64,000 bases of DNA from NCBI RefSeq assembly GCF_030811595.1, contig NZ_JAUSRB010000002.1, forward strand, positions 3,844,001 through 3,908,000, given 5' to 3'. The translations under genes were made by a program, and so were the position numbers. The DNA comes from Streptosporangium brasiliense (lineage in GTDB: Bacteria; Actinomycetota; Actinomycetes; Streptosporangiales; Streptosporangiaceae). Under the pieces are notes generated by a model that ran no database searches, was not told the DNA's origin, and saw only the letters and a list, made by a program, of their open reading frames with translations. Below are positions 32,201 to 40,927 of the stretch, piece by piece. Position 1 is the first letter of the stretch, and every line of letters begins with the position of its first letter.

Positions 32201-34152
32201 GCGGGCTGATGGGCCTGACCTGGCGGCTGCTGCGCGGCGGCGGCCGCCGCGGCCTGCTGGGCGCGGGGCTGACCGTGGCGGCGGTGGCGGTCTCCACCGC
32301 GCTGCTGCTGTTCGCCGTGGCGGTCAACATGGCCTTCCAGGGACGGGCCGACCGGGAGGCGTGGCGCAACCCGGTCGCGGCCACCGGGAAGGCCGTGGCG
32401 GTCGAGGCCGTGCACGCCGACTACGTGCGGGACCGGCGGATCACGGTCGTGGACCTGGCGGCGCTGGAGCCGGGGGCGGCCCCGCCGCCGGGCCTGGCGC
32501 GCTTCCCCGCGCCCGGCGAGGTCTGGTTCTCCCCGGCGCTGGCCGAGCTCGCCGGGGAGCTCCCGGCGGGCCAGCTCGCCGGCCGCTTCCCCGAGAAGGT
32601 CGGCGGGACGGTCGGCGACGAGGCACTGGTCCACCCCGGCGAGCTCGTCGCGGTCCGCGGCCAGGTCCCGGACGCCCCGATCATGACCGTCGAGCCGGCG
32701 GACGATCCGCGTGCCGGCATCGGACCGGTGAGGATCTCCGGCTTCGCCGGGCAGCCGACGGGTGACGCGCAGGCGTACATGGCGCTCGGGCTGATCGCGA
32801 GCGTGCTCATGGTCGTGCCGCTGCTGGTGTTCGGCGGCGCGGCGGCCCGGCTCACCGTGGCCCGCCGGGACCAGCGCCTGGCCGCGCTCCGGCTGGTGGG
32901 CGCGACCCCCGGCCAGGTGGTCGCGATGACCGTCGCGGAGGCGGTGATCACCGCGTTCGGCGGCGCGGTGCTCGGCATGGCGCTGTACGGCCTGGGCGTC
33001 CCGCTGCTGACCGGGATCGAGATCGCGGGCGGCTCCTGGTTCCTGTCCGACCTGTGGCCCGGCGTGCTCGCCGTACTCGGCGTGCTGGTGGCCGTGCCGC
33101 TGCTGGTGGGCCTGTCGGCGGTGGTCGGCCTGCGCCGGGTCGTGGTCAGCCCGCTCGGCGTCGCCAAGCGGGAGACGCCTCCGGCGATGCGCTTCGTCCG
33201 GGTCGTCGCGCTGCTGGCGATCCTCGCGGTGGTGCCCGCGCTCGGGCTGGGGGCCGCTGTCGGGGTGGTCGCGGTGGTCCTCGGCCTCGCCTTCCTCGCC
33301 ATCAACCTGGCCGGCCCGTGGGTGGTCGGCATGCTGGGCCGGATCGTCTCGCGGATGGCCCGCGGTCCGGCCCGGCTGCTGGCCGGGCGCCGCCTGGTGG
33401 ACGACCCCAAGGCGGCCTGGCGGACCGTGAGCGGCGTCGCCCTGACCGGGTTCGTGGCGGGGTTCATCGGCCTGCTCAGCCCGGGCAGCGGCCTGTTCGG
33501 CGACGCCGACCCCGCCGAGCTGCGGCTGTCGGTCCCCGCCGCCCAGGTGGCCGAGGTCACCGCCGGGGCCCGCGAGCGGCTGTCGGCGGCGGGCGTCCCG
33601 GCCACCGTCAAGGCCGGTGGGGAGGGCGGGAGCAGGCTGCTCACCGCCTCGCTCCGCGAGCGCGACGCCGCGTCGGTGGACCGGGCGCGCACCGCGCTCG
33701 AGGGCCTGGTCCCGGGGCACGTGGCCACCTCGGCCGCCGACGACGACCGCTCCGGCATCCAGGTCCTGGAGGACATCGGCACCGGCACGGTGACCGTGCT
33801 CACGGTCTCGTTCCTGGTGGCGATCGCCAGCGCCGGGATCACCGCGGCCTCCTCGATCCTGGACCGCAGGCAGACCTACGCCCTGCTCCGCCTGGCGGGC
33901 ACCCCGCTGGAGGTGCTCGACAGGGCCCGCCGCGCGGAGACGCTCATCCCGCTGGCGGTAATGGGAGGCGGCGCCATCGCGGTCGGCATGTTCTGCGCCG
34001 CCCCGTTCGCCATCTCGGCGATGAACGTCACCGGTGTGGTCACCCTGCTGGTCTGCGTGGCACTCGGGTTCGCCGGGGTGGTCGGGGCCGGAGCGGCGAG
34101 TGCCCCGCTCCTGCGCTCGGTGACCGCCGACCCCGCGCCTCGCCCGGACTAG
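32197..34152 (+). CDS. FtsX-like ABC exporter permease
   Basis: 651 residues. One N-terminal transmembrane helix is followed by an outside domain of about 180 residues, then several helices, a second outside domain (about 440-540) and a last group of helices: the two-FtsX-domain layout of MacB/LolE/BceB-type permeases. The motifs DQRLAALRLVGATPGQV and RRQTYALLRLAGTPLEV are the two paired FtsX cytoplasmic signatures. It forms a mechanotransmission exporter with the upstream ATPase. Confidence 0.9.
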   Translation: MSGLMGLTWRLLRGGGRRGLLGAGLTVAAVAVSTALLLFAVAVNMAFQGRADREAWRNPVAATGKAVAVEAVHADYVRDRRITVVDLAALEPGAAPPPGLARFPAPGEVWFSPALAELAGELPAGQLAGRFPEKVGGTVGDEALVHPGELVAVRGQVPDAPIMTVEPADDPRAGIGPVRISGFAGQPTGDAQAYMALGLIASVLMVVPLLVFGGAAARLTVARRDQRLAALRLVGATPGQVVAMTVAEAVITAFGGAVLGMALYGLGVPLLTGIEIAGGSWFLSDLWPGVLAVLGVLVAVPLLVGLSAVVGLRRVVVSPLGVAKRETPPAMRFVRVVALLAILAVVPALGLGAAVGVVAVVLGLAFLAINLAGPWVVGMLGRIVSRMARGPARLLAGRRLVDDPKAAWRTVSGVALTGFVAGFIGLLSPGSGLFGDADPAELRLSVPAAQVAEVTAGARERLSAAGVPATVKAGGEGGSRLLTASLRERDAASVDRARTALEGLVPGHVATSAADDDRSGIQVLEDIGTGTVTVLTVSFLVAIASAGITAASSILDRRQTYALLRLAGTPLEVLDRARRAETLIPLAVMGGGAIAVGMFCAAPFAISAMNVTGVVTLLVCVALGFAGVVGAGAASAPLLRSVTADPAPRPD

Positions 34153-34413
34153 AGATTCCTATTTAACCAGTAGGGAAACTTGCAAATATGGAGGCGGATC
34201 GTTACCGTCAGGAGCACGGGGACCCCGGCCGGCGGAGGAGTCGTGGGGCCGGACCCGCGCGGCGGGCGCAGACCTCCCGGCCGGGCGTTCCCGTGAACGG
34301 GGGCGGACCTCATGGTCACGGGTGCCGCTCACGAGGACGGAGCCGGCGGGCAGGAGGCCCCCTCGCCCGGCGGCTCCTCTTCGGGGCCCTCAAGAAGACC
34401 TAGGAGCGATTCG

Positions 34414-35292
34414 ATGGCGATCCGCATCGGGGTGCACGCCCACAACCCCTGGCTGCACCTGCTGTCCCGCCTCGACCACCTGCTCGACGGCATCGAGGTC
34501 CACCGCTACGCCGACGCCGCCCGCACCGGGGAGCTCCTCGCCGCAGGGGTGATCGACTTCGGCGGCGCCGGGTCCACCTCGTCGCTGACCGCCCAGGCGG
34601 CGCGCCTGCCGGTCGCCTACGCGGCCGTGTCGGCCCCGCGTCCCGGCTACGGCGCGCTGCTGGTGTCCGGTACCGGCCCGGTCATGACCGTGGCCGACCT
34701 GCGGGACCGGCCGGTCTCGCTGCGCGTGGGCTCCTGGCAGACCCACTTCCTGGCCAAGGTGCTCGCCGACGCCGGGCTCTCCTACCAGGACATCGAACCG
34801 CGCCCGGCCGCCTCCGAGGCGCGGTTCTGGCTGCGCGACGGCGTGGTGTCCGGCTGGGTCGCCGAGGGGGCGGAACTCGTCGAGGCCGAGCGCTCCGGGC
34901 ACTTCGCCCGGCTCCGCGGCACCGCCGGCATCATCGCCGACCGCTCGGTGTTCCACACCCGTGCCTCCTACGCCGAGTCGGACCCGGAGGCCGTCGCCGC
35001 GGCCGTGCGCGCCCTGCGCGAGACCGGCCGGTGGGCGCGGGAGCACCCGGTCGAGGCCGCCCGGCTGACGGTCGAGGCGGTGGGCGGGTCCGTGGACTCC
35101 TGGACGACCGCGCTCAAGCGGCTGCCGTGGACGCTGGAGCCGGTCACCACCGAGGTCGTCGCCGAGCAGCGGGCGGCCGCGGACGTGCTGTACGACGCCG
35201 GTTTCCTCGTGGCCCGGGTCGACCCGGCGGCGGCGGTCGTGCCGTCGCTGAACCGGATCGTGATGGCCGAGCTGGAAGAGGTCGTGGCCTGA
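34414..35292 (+). CDS. SsuA/NMT1-like substrate-binding protein without signal peptide
   Basis: 292 residues from ATG at 34414, following GGAG. The fold cues are those of sulfonate/nitrate/thiamine-precursor binding proteins: GVIDFGGAGSTSSLTAQAA, then RVGSWQTHFLAKVLADAGLS and ALRETGRWAREHPVEAARL. Unlike exported members it starts directly with the first beta strand, MAIRIGVHAHNPW, and no upstream in-frame signal sequence is seen. It may be a cytoplasmic sensor or an enzyme-like relative, or the start could be misread. No ABC ATPase or permease is adjacent. A flavin- or F420-dependent oxidoreductase gene lies convergently 5 bases away. Confidence 0.75.
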   Translation: MAIRIGVHAHNPWLHLLSRLDHLLDGIEVHRYADAARTGELLAAGVIDFGGAGSTSSLTAQAARLPVAYAAVSAPRPGYGALLVSGTGPVMTVADLRDRPVSLRVGSWQTHFLAKVLADAGLSYQDIEPRPAASEARFWLRDGVVSGWVAEGAELVEAERSGHFARLRGTAGIIADRSVFHTRASYAESDPEAVAAAVRALRETGRWAREHPVEAARLTVEAVGGSVDSWTTALKRLPWTLEPVTTEVVAEQRAAADVLYDAGFLVARVDPAAAVVPSLNRIVMAELEEVVA

Positions 35293-35297
35293 CCGGG

Positions 35298-36317
35298 TCA
35301 GCCCAGGACCAGATCGCGGATCGTCCTCAGCGAGGTCTCGTCGCGGGGGCCCATCACCAGCAGGCTGGTGACCGGGCTCTTGCGCCAGGCCTCCAGGCGC
35401 TCGCGGATCCGGCCCGCCGGACCCACCAGGGAGATGCCGTCGGCCAGCTCGTCCGGGATCGCGTTGAACGCCTCCTGCCTGCGGCCGGCCAGGTAGAGCG
35501 CCTGGATCTCCTCGGCGGCCTCGGCGTAGCCCATCCTGCCGATGATGTCGGCGTGGAAGTTGCGGCTCTTGGCCCCCATGCCGCCGATGTAGAGGGTCAG
35601 CATCATCTTCACGCCGTCCAGCGCCGCGCGGACGTCGTCGGTGATCAGAGTCATGACCATGGCGGCGATGTCGAAGTCCGGCCCGGCCCCGGCCAGCGAC
35701 GGGCCGTACATCTGCTCGACCTTCTCCGGGAACACGAACAGCGGCAGCCAGCCGTCGGCGATCTCACCGGCGAGCGCCACGTTCCGGGGGCCCTCGGCGC
35801 CCAGGTAGAGCGGGATCTCCTCGCGCAGCGGATGGGTGATCAGCTTCAGCGGCTTGCCGAGGTTCGCCCCGCCCGGGTAGGGGAGCGGGTAGTGCTCGCC
35901 GTCGCTGGTCACCGGCTCCTCGCGGCGCCAGATCTTGCGCATGATCTCGACGTACTCGCGGGTGCGGGCCAGCGGCCGGGGGAACGGCCTGCCGTACCAG
36001 CCCTCGACCACCTGCGGCCCGGAGGCGCCGAGGCCCAGGAGCAGCCGCCCGCCGGTCAGGTGGTCCAGCGTCATCGCGGTCATCGCGGTCGCCGCGGGGG
36101 TCCTGGCCGAGATCTGCACCACGGAGGTGCCGAGTTTGATGCGGGACGTCCGCGCGCCGTACCAGGCCAGGGGGGTGAAGGCGTCGCTGCCGTAGGCCTC
36201 CGCGGTCCAGACGGACCCGTAACCCAGCCGCTCCGCGGCCTGGACGAGTTCGGTGGCGTCGTCGGCGTTCCGCTGCCAGTAACCGAGATTCAGGCCAAGT
36301 TCCAGATCGGTGCTCAT
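35298..36317 (-). CDS. LLM-class oxidoreductase, F420-dependent type
   Basis: 339 residues from ATG at 36317, which follows GGAGG. The luciferase-like fold is shown by GYGSVWTAEAYGSDAFTPLA, then RIKLGTSVVQISARTPAATA and LLLGLGASGPQVVEGW; the last motif is that of F420-binding mycobacterial relatives rather than SsuD. The substrate is unknown. The position between a sulfonate-type binding protein and a sulfatase allows a role in organosulfur use, but no sulfonate-specific residue can be shown. Confidence 0.82.
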   Translation of the reverse strand: MSTDLELGLNLGYWQRNADDATELVQAAERLGYGSVWTAEAYGSDAFTPLAWYGARTSRIKLGTSVVQISARTPAATAMTAMTLDHLTGGRLLLGLGASGPQVVEGWYGRPFPRPLARTREYVEIMRKIWRREEPVTSDGEHYPLPYPGGANLGKPLKLITHPLREEIPLYLGAEGPRNVALAGEIADGWLPLFVFPEKVEQMYGPSLAGAGPDFDIAAMVMTLITDDVRAALDGVKMMLTLYIGGMGAKSRNFHADIIGRMGYAEAAEEIQALYLAGRRQEAFNAIPDELADGISLVGPAGRIRERLEAWRKSPVTSLLVMGPRDETSLRTIRDLVLG

Positions 36318-36398
36318 CGGGGCCTCCATGCAGATATGCGCACCGCGATTAGAACACGTTCTAGATTGGCCGGTCGAGAGCGAGGTGTCAGTATTCCC

Positions 36399-36411
36399 GT
36401 TTCCGGGAAAC
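36399..36411. promoter_or_regulatory. Perfect palindrome before the sulfatase gene
   Basis: GTTTCC-G-GGAAAC is a perfect inverted repeat around one base, 8 bases before the sulfatase GTG. It could be an operator or could reduce ribosome access; GGGAAA within it is also the only purine-rich block that can serve as ribosome binding site. Confidence 0.4.
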
Positions 36412-36419
36412 CTGAACCT

Positions 36420-38015
36420 GTGCTTAGTGCTGTCCGCAAGGCTCTGTGTCTGATGTTGCTGTTCATCGTCGGCGCCTCGGGGATCGGTCCCGTGAGAGCG
36501 CAGGCGGCCGGGCGGCCGAACATCATCTTCATCCTCGCAGATGATCTGGACACAGTGGACCTGCAGAAGTTTCCTAATATCTGGAACTATCTTGTCCGCG
36601 GAGGTACACGTTTCGATAATTTCTTCGTCACGAACTCCTGGTGCTGCCCCTCACGCTCGTCGATTCTCCGTTCGCAGTACGTTCACAGCCACGGCGTGCT
36701 GACCAATACGGCGCCCGAGGGTGGTTTCACGAAATTCCACGACTCCGATCTGGAACGTTCCACGCTCGGAACCTGGATGAAGTCGGCCGGCTACCGCACC
36801 GGGCTGATGGGCAAATACCTCAACCACTATCCCGGCGGCGTCGCCGCGCCCACCTACGTCCCGCCGGGCTGGGACGATTGGGCCGTGCCGGTGACCCGGC
36901 TCTACGACGAGTACGACTACACCCTCAACGAGAACGGCCTGCTGACGGCGCACGGCTCCGCGCCGGAGGACTATCTGACGGACGTGCTCAGCCAGAAGGC
37001 CGGAGCGTTCGTCTCCCGGCAGGGCACCGAGCCGTTCTTCCTCTATCTCGCCCCGGTCGCCCCGCACAACCCGGCCAACTACGCGCCCCGGCACGCCGAC
37101 GCCTTCGCCGGCGCCACCGCGCCCCGCCCCCCGTCCTTCGACCAGCCGGACGTGAGCGCCGAGCCCCGCTGGCTCAGCTCGCGCCCGCGCTTCAGCGCCA
37201 GGGCGATCGAGGGCATCGACGAGCGCTACCGCCGCCGGATGCGGGCCATGCTCGGCGTGGACGACATGGTCGGCGCTCTGATCGGGACCCTGAGGGCCAC
37301 CGGGAAACTGGACGACACCTACATATTCTTCGGCTCCGATAACGGGTTCCACCTGGGCCAGCACCGGCTCGCCCACGGCAAGACGACCCCGTTCGAAGAG
37401 TCGATCAAGGTGCCGCTGGTGGCCCGCGGGCCCGGCATCCAGGCCGGCGGGGCGATCGGCGAGCTGTGCGCCAACGTGGACCTCGCCCCCACCTTCGCCG
37501 AGCTCGGCGGCGCCCAGCTGCCGGACTTCGCCGAGGGCAGGTCGATGGTCCCGCTCCTGCGGGGCCGGACGCCCGCGCCGTGGCGGCAGAACGTCCTGCT
37601 CGAGTTCTACCGCCCGACCAGCCAGGCGTCGGCCCGCCAGACCCCGGTCCCCGCCTACCAGGGCATGCGGACCGCGCGCAACACCTTCGTCCGCTACTCG
37701 ACCGGTGAGTACCAGCTCTACGACCTGGTCAAGGACCCCTACCAGCTCCACAACCTCGCGGCCAAGGTCCCGCCCTCGGTGATCACCCAGTTCGACCGGC
37801 AGCTCGACGCCCTGACGGCGTGTTCCGGCGCGAACTGCCGTACGGCCGACTCCGTCCGGCCGCCCTCGTTCACCGCGCCGTCATCGTTCTTCGGACCCTC
37901 GTCGTTCTTCGAACCGCCCGCGGTCCTCGCCCCGCCCTCCGTCCTTGACCCGCCCCCCTTCCTCGGCCCGTCGGCGGTCCTCGAACCGACCCCGGTCTTC
38001 GGGGCCGGCCCCTGA
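36420..38015 (+). CDS. Secreted sulfatase (formylglycine-dependent arylsulfatase family)
   Basis: 531 residues from GTG at 36420. The start gives a signal peptide (Lys/Arg then LMLLFIVGASGIGP, cleavage near AQA-A). Catalytic elements are ADDLD for metal binding, the sulfatase signature CCPSRSSIL in which the first Cys would become formylglycine, GKYLNHYPGG and FFGSDNGFHLGQH. Such enzymes hydrolyse sulfate esters outside the cell and need a formylglycine-generating enzyme, not seen here. The last 50 residues are a degenerate PPS/SFF/VLxP repeat tail, and its DNA overlaps antiparallel with the FadR-type regulator gene by 135 bases. Confidence 0.9.
   Translation: MLSAVRKALCLMLLFIVGASGIGPVRAQAAGRPNIIFILADDLDTVDLQKFPNIWNYLVRGGTRFDNFFVTNSWCCPSRSSILRSQYVHSHGVLTNTAPEGGFTKFHDSDLERSTLGTWMKSAGYRTGLMGKYLNHYPGGVAAPTYVPPGWDDWAVPVTRLYDEYDYTLNENGLLTAHGSAPEDYLTDVLSQKAGAFVSRQGTEPFFLYLAPVAPHNPANYAPRHADAFAGATAPRPPSFDQPDVSAEPRWLSSRPRFSARAIEGIDERYRRRMRAMLGVDDMVGALIGTLRATGKLDDTYIFFGSDNGFHLGQHRLAHGKTTPFEESIKVPLVARGPGIQAGGAIGELCANVDLAPTFAELGGAQLPDFAEGRSMVPLLRGRTPAPWRQNVLLEFYRPTSQASARQTPVPAYQGMRTARNTFVRYSTGEYQLYDLVKDPYQLHNLAAKVPPSVITQFDRQLDALTACSGANCRTADSVRPPSFTAPSSFFGPSSFFEPPAVLAPPSVLDPPPFLGPSAVLEPTPVFGAGP
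37850..38015. repeat. Degenerate repeats coding on both strands at the sulfatase/regulator overlap
   Basis: Short units such as TCGTTCTTCG and CC(C/G)TCC recur. On the plus strand they give Pro/Ser/Phe-rich residues, on the minus strand Asp-Arg-Gly/Glu-rich residues (EDRGRFE twice). Confidence 0.7.
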
Positions 38016-38717
38016 GATGACCGGGGCCCGTGAGATGTCCGGGTAGGCGCGCCGTAGATGGGTCTCGACGGCGGCCGACGCCTTCCCGGGATCCCCGGAG
38101 GCGATGGCCCGATGGATGAGGCGGTGGTCGGCCATGAGCCCGCCGGTGTCACCGAGGCGCTCGACCGCCTCGATGGCGTAGCGCCGGACCGAGTCACGCA
38201 GGGAGCGCATCATGGCGGCGGTCAGGCGGTTGCCCGACGCCTCGGCGATGGCGACGTGGAAGGCGGTGTCGTGCTCGACGAACTCCTCGGCCGTCGCCGC
38301 GCGCTCCATCCGCTCCAGCGCGCCGCTCAGGGCCGACAGGTCGGCCCCCTGCCGGGCGGCGCGCGCGGCCGACCACTGCTCGATCATCAACCGGGCGTCG
38401 ATGACCTCCTCGAGCGACAGGCTCGCCAGCCCGAGGTGGAGCCGGAGCAGGTCGGTCAGTGCTCCGGCGGGCCGCGAGGTGAGCACGGCCCCCGCGTCGG
38501 GGCCCCGGCCGACCTGCGAGGACACCACGCCCAACGTCTCCAGCACGCGCATCGCCTCGCGCACCGACGACCGGCTGACCTGGAGCTGCTCGGCGAGCTG
38601 GCGCTCGCCCGGCAGGCGGTCGCCGACCGTGAGGCCGTCGGCGGCGATGCGCTCCTCGATCCGGGCGATCACATCCTCGAACGCCCGGGTGCGCCGGACG
38701 GGCTGCCATCCGCTCAA
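37881..38717 (-). CDS. FadR-type GntR regulator with FCD domain (LldR-like)
   Basis: 278 residues. The winged helix has LPGERQLAEQLQVSRSSVREAMRVLETLG; the FCD domain (about 95-225) contains the metal-binding set Asp/His/His in EHDTAFHVAIAEASGN, MADHRLIHRAI and VETHLR. LldR-type members sense L-lactate and repress lactate genes. It is divergent from lutABC and two identical operator palindromes lie between, so it is very likely the lut repressor. The C-terminal 45 residues are a charged DRG/EER-rich tail that overlaps the sulfatase gene on the other strand. Confidence 0.9.
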   Translation of the reverse strand: MSGWQPVRRTRAFEDVIARIEERIAADGLTVGDRLPGERQLAEQLQVSRSSVREAMRVLETLGVVSSQVGRGPDAGAVLTSRPAGALTDLLRLHLGLASLSLEEVIDARLMIEQWSAARAARQGADLSALSGALERMERAATAEEFVEHDTAFHVAIAEASGNRLTAAMMRSLRDSVRRYAIEAVERLGDTGGLMADHRLIHRAIASGDPGKASAAVETHLRRAYPDISRAPVISGAGPEDRGRFEDRRRAEEGGRVKDGGRGEDRGRFEERRGSEER

Positions 38718-38740
38718 GGAACCTCCTCTTGTGACCGAAT

Positions 38741-38768
38741 ATGGTCAGACCATACTGTGGTCAGACCA
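38741..38768. promoter_or_regulatory. Twin FadR-type operators in the lut promoter region
   Basis: TGGTCAGACCA occurs at 38742-38752 and again at 38758-38768, 16 bases apart, between the regulator and lutA. TGGTC-x-GACCA is the expected half-site arrangement for FadR/LldR-type regulators, and two copies suggest cooperative binding of two dimers on one or adjacent faces. Confidence 0.8.
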
Positions 38769-38786
38769 TAGAACGGAAGGAGTGCC

Positions 38787-39521
38787 GTGCGTGTCGCCCT
38801 GTTCATCACCTGCGTGAACGACACCCTGTTCCCCGGCACCGGGCGGGCGGTCGTGACGCTGCTGCGCCGCCTCGGGTGTGACGTGGAGTTCCCCCAGGCG
38901 CAGACCTGCTGCGGTCAGATGCACGTCAACACCGGATACCCCGAGGAGGGGAGACGGCTGGCACGGCACTTCGTGGACGTCTTCGCCGAGTACGACGCGG
39001 TCGTCGCGCCGTCGGGGTCGTGCGCCGCGATGGTGCGCGAGCAGTACCCGCGCCTGGCCCGCGCCGGGGACGCCTCCTTCGCCGGTGAGGTCGCCGAGAC
39101 GGTGCCGAAGGTCCACGACCTGTCCGAATTCCTGGTCGACGTCCTCGGCGTCACCGACGTCGGCGCCTATTTCCCACACCGCGTGACCTACCACCCGACC
39201 TGCCACTCCCTGCGCGGACTGCGCCTGGGCGACCGTCCCACCCGCCTGCTGGAGCAGGTCAGGGGGCTGGAGCTGGTCCCTCTCCCCGGCGCCGAGGAGT
39301 GCTGCGGCTTCGGCGGCACCTTCGCGGTGAAGAACCCGGCCGTCTCCGCCGCCATGTGCGGCGACAAGGTGCGCAACGTCGCGGGCACCGGCGCCGAGGT
39401 GCTCTGCGCCGCCGACAACTCCTGCCTGATGCACATCGGCGGCACGCTCAAGCGCCAGCGCACCGGCGTCCGGATCATGCATCTCGCCGAGATCCTCGCC
39501 GCCACGGAGGCCACCCGATGA
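38787..39521 (+). CDS. lutA: Lactate utilisation protein LutA (Fe-S oxidoreductase)
   Basis: 244 residues, with GGAAGGAG upstream. Two CCG-type cysteine motifs, TCCGQMH (about 41) and ECCGFGG (about 171), belong to heterodisulfide reductase-like iron-sulfur or cofactor-binding domains. LutA works with LutB and LutC to oxidise L-lactate to pyruvate (known from Bacillus). Overlaps lutB by ATGA. Confidence 0.93.
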   Translation: MRVALFITCVNDTLFPGTGRAVVTLLRRLGCDVEFPQAQTCCGQMHVNTGYPEEGRRLARHFVDVFAEYDAVVAPSGSCAAMVREQYPRLARAGDASFAGEVAETVPKVHDLSEFLVDVLGVTDVGAYFPHRVTYHPTCHSLRGLRLGDRPTRLLEQVRGLELVPLPGAEECCGFGGTFAVKNPAVSAAMCGDKVRNVAGTGAEVLCAADNSCLMHIGGTLKRQRTGVRIMHLAEILAATEATR

Positions 39522-40927
39522 GCGGCGGCACCTTCCTCGGCATGCCCGCCTTCCCCCGCAACGCCGCGGCGGCCGTACAGGACTCGCAGCTCAGGTTCAA
39601 CCTGCGCAAGGCCACGCACACGATCCGCGGCAAGCGGGCCTCCGTGGTGGCCGAGCTGCCCGACTGGGCGGAGCTCCGGGCCGCGGGCAAGGAGATCAAG
39701 GACCACACCCTGCGCAACCTGGACCGCTATCTGCTCCAGTTGGAGGAGGCCGTCACGGCGGCCGGCGGCCACGTCCACTGGGCGGCCGACGCCGCGGAGG
39801 CCAACCGGATCGTCGCCGACCTCGTCAAGGCGACCGGCGAGACCAGCGTGGTGAAGGTCAAGTCGATGGCCACCCAGGAGATCGGCCTCAACGAGGCCCT
39901 CCAGGAGGAGGGCATCACCGCCTACGAGACCGACCTGGCCGAGCTGATCGTGCAGCTCGGGGACGACTGGCCCTCGCACATCCTGGTCCCCGCCATCCAC
40001 CGCAACCGCTCGGAGATCCGCGAGATCTTCCAGGAGAAGATGGCCTCCTACGGCCGCGCGGCCCCCGAGGGGCTGACCGACGAGCCCCGCGCCCTCGCCG
40101 AGGCCGCCCGGCTCCATCTGCGGGAACGCTTCCTGTCCACCAAGGTCGCCGTCTCCGGCGCCAACTTCATGATCGCCGAGACCGGCACGCTGGTGGTGCT
40201 GGAGTCCGAGGGCAACGGCCGGATGTGCCTGACCCTGCCGGAGACGCTGATCAGCGTGGTCGGCATCGAGAAGCTCCTGCCGAGCTGGCGGGACCTGGAG
40301 GTCTTCCTCCAGCTCCTGCCCAGGAGCTCCACCGGCGAGCGGATGAACCCCTACACCTCCACCTGGACCGGCGCGGTCGAGGGGCAGGAGTTCCACTTGG
40401 TCCTGCTCGACAACGGCCGCACCCGGGTCCTCGCCGACGAGGTCGGACGCCAGGCGCTGCGGTGCATCCGCTGCTCGGCGTGCCTGAACGTGTGCCCGGT
40501 CTACGAGCGCGCGGGCGGTCACGCCTACGGCTCGGTCTATCCCGGTCCGATCGGCGCGATCCTCACCCCGCAGCTACGCGGCATGGGCTCGGCGCTGGAC
40601 GCCTCACTGCCCTACGCCTCCACGCTCTGCGGCGCCTGCTTCGACGCCTGCCCGGTGGCGATCGACATCCCCGAGGTCCTGGTCCACCTGCGCGGCAAGG
40701 CCCGCCACCCGCGTGCCGAACGGCTGGGCATGCGCGCGGCCGGATGGGTGTTCGACCGCCCGGCACGGCTGGCCGGCGCCCAGCGGCTCGGCGCACGCTT
40801 GCGCAGGTTCGTCCCCGGACGCCTGCCCGGCCCGCTGGCCGGCTGGACCGACACCCGTGACATCCCCGACATTCCCGCCGAGTCGTTCCGCGACTGGTGG
40901 GACCGTACCGACGGAGGCGCCCGATGA
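39518..40927 (+). CDS. lutB: Lactate utilisation iron-sulfur protein LutB
   Basis: 469 residues. An N-terminal LUD domain is followed by two 4Fe-4S motifs, CIRCSACLNVCP (about 314) and CGACFDACP (about 369), then a DUF3390-like C-terminal part. It is the electron-transfer subunit of the L-lactate oxidising LutABC complex. It overlaps both neighbours by 4 bases. Confidence 0.95.
   Translation: MSGGTFLGMPAFPRNAAAAVQDSQLRFNLRKATHTIRGKRASVVAELPDWAELRAAGKEIKDHTLRNLDRYLLQLEEAVTAAGGHVHWAADAAEANRIVADLVKATGETSVVKVKSMATQEIGLNEALQEEGITAYETDLAELIVQLGDDWPSHILVPAIHRNRSEIREIFQEKMASYGRAAPEGLTDEPRALAEAARLHLRERFLSTKVAVSGANFMIAETGTLVVLESEGNGRMCLTLPETLISVVGIEKLLPSWRDLEVFLQLLPRSSTGERMNPYTSTWTGAVEGQEFHLVLLDNGRTRVLADEVGRQALRCIRCSACLNVCPVYERAGGHAYGSVYPGPIGAILTPQLRGMGSALDASLPYASTLCGACFDACPVAIDIPEVLVHLRGKARHPRAERLGMRAAGWVFDRPARLAGAQRLGARLRRFVPGRLPGPLAGWTDTRDIPDIPAESFRDWWDRTDGGAR

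Noticed and set aside
34153..34413. SAM or other riboswitch before the binding-protein-like gene
   Set aside because: No S-box-type conserved blocks were found; only a short CCTA/TAGG inverted repeat near 34157 is present.
35031..36419. Long in-frame 5' extension of the sulfatase gene
   Set aside because: It runs through the opposite strand of the oxidoreductase gene and lacks sulfatase features; the GTG at 36420 starts a proper signal peptide.
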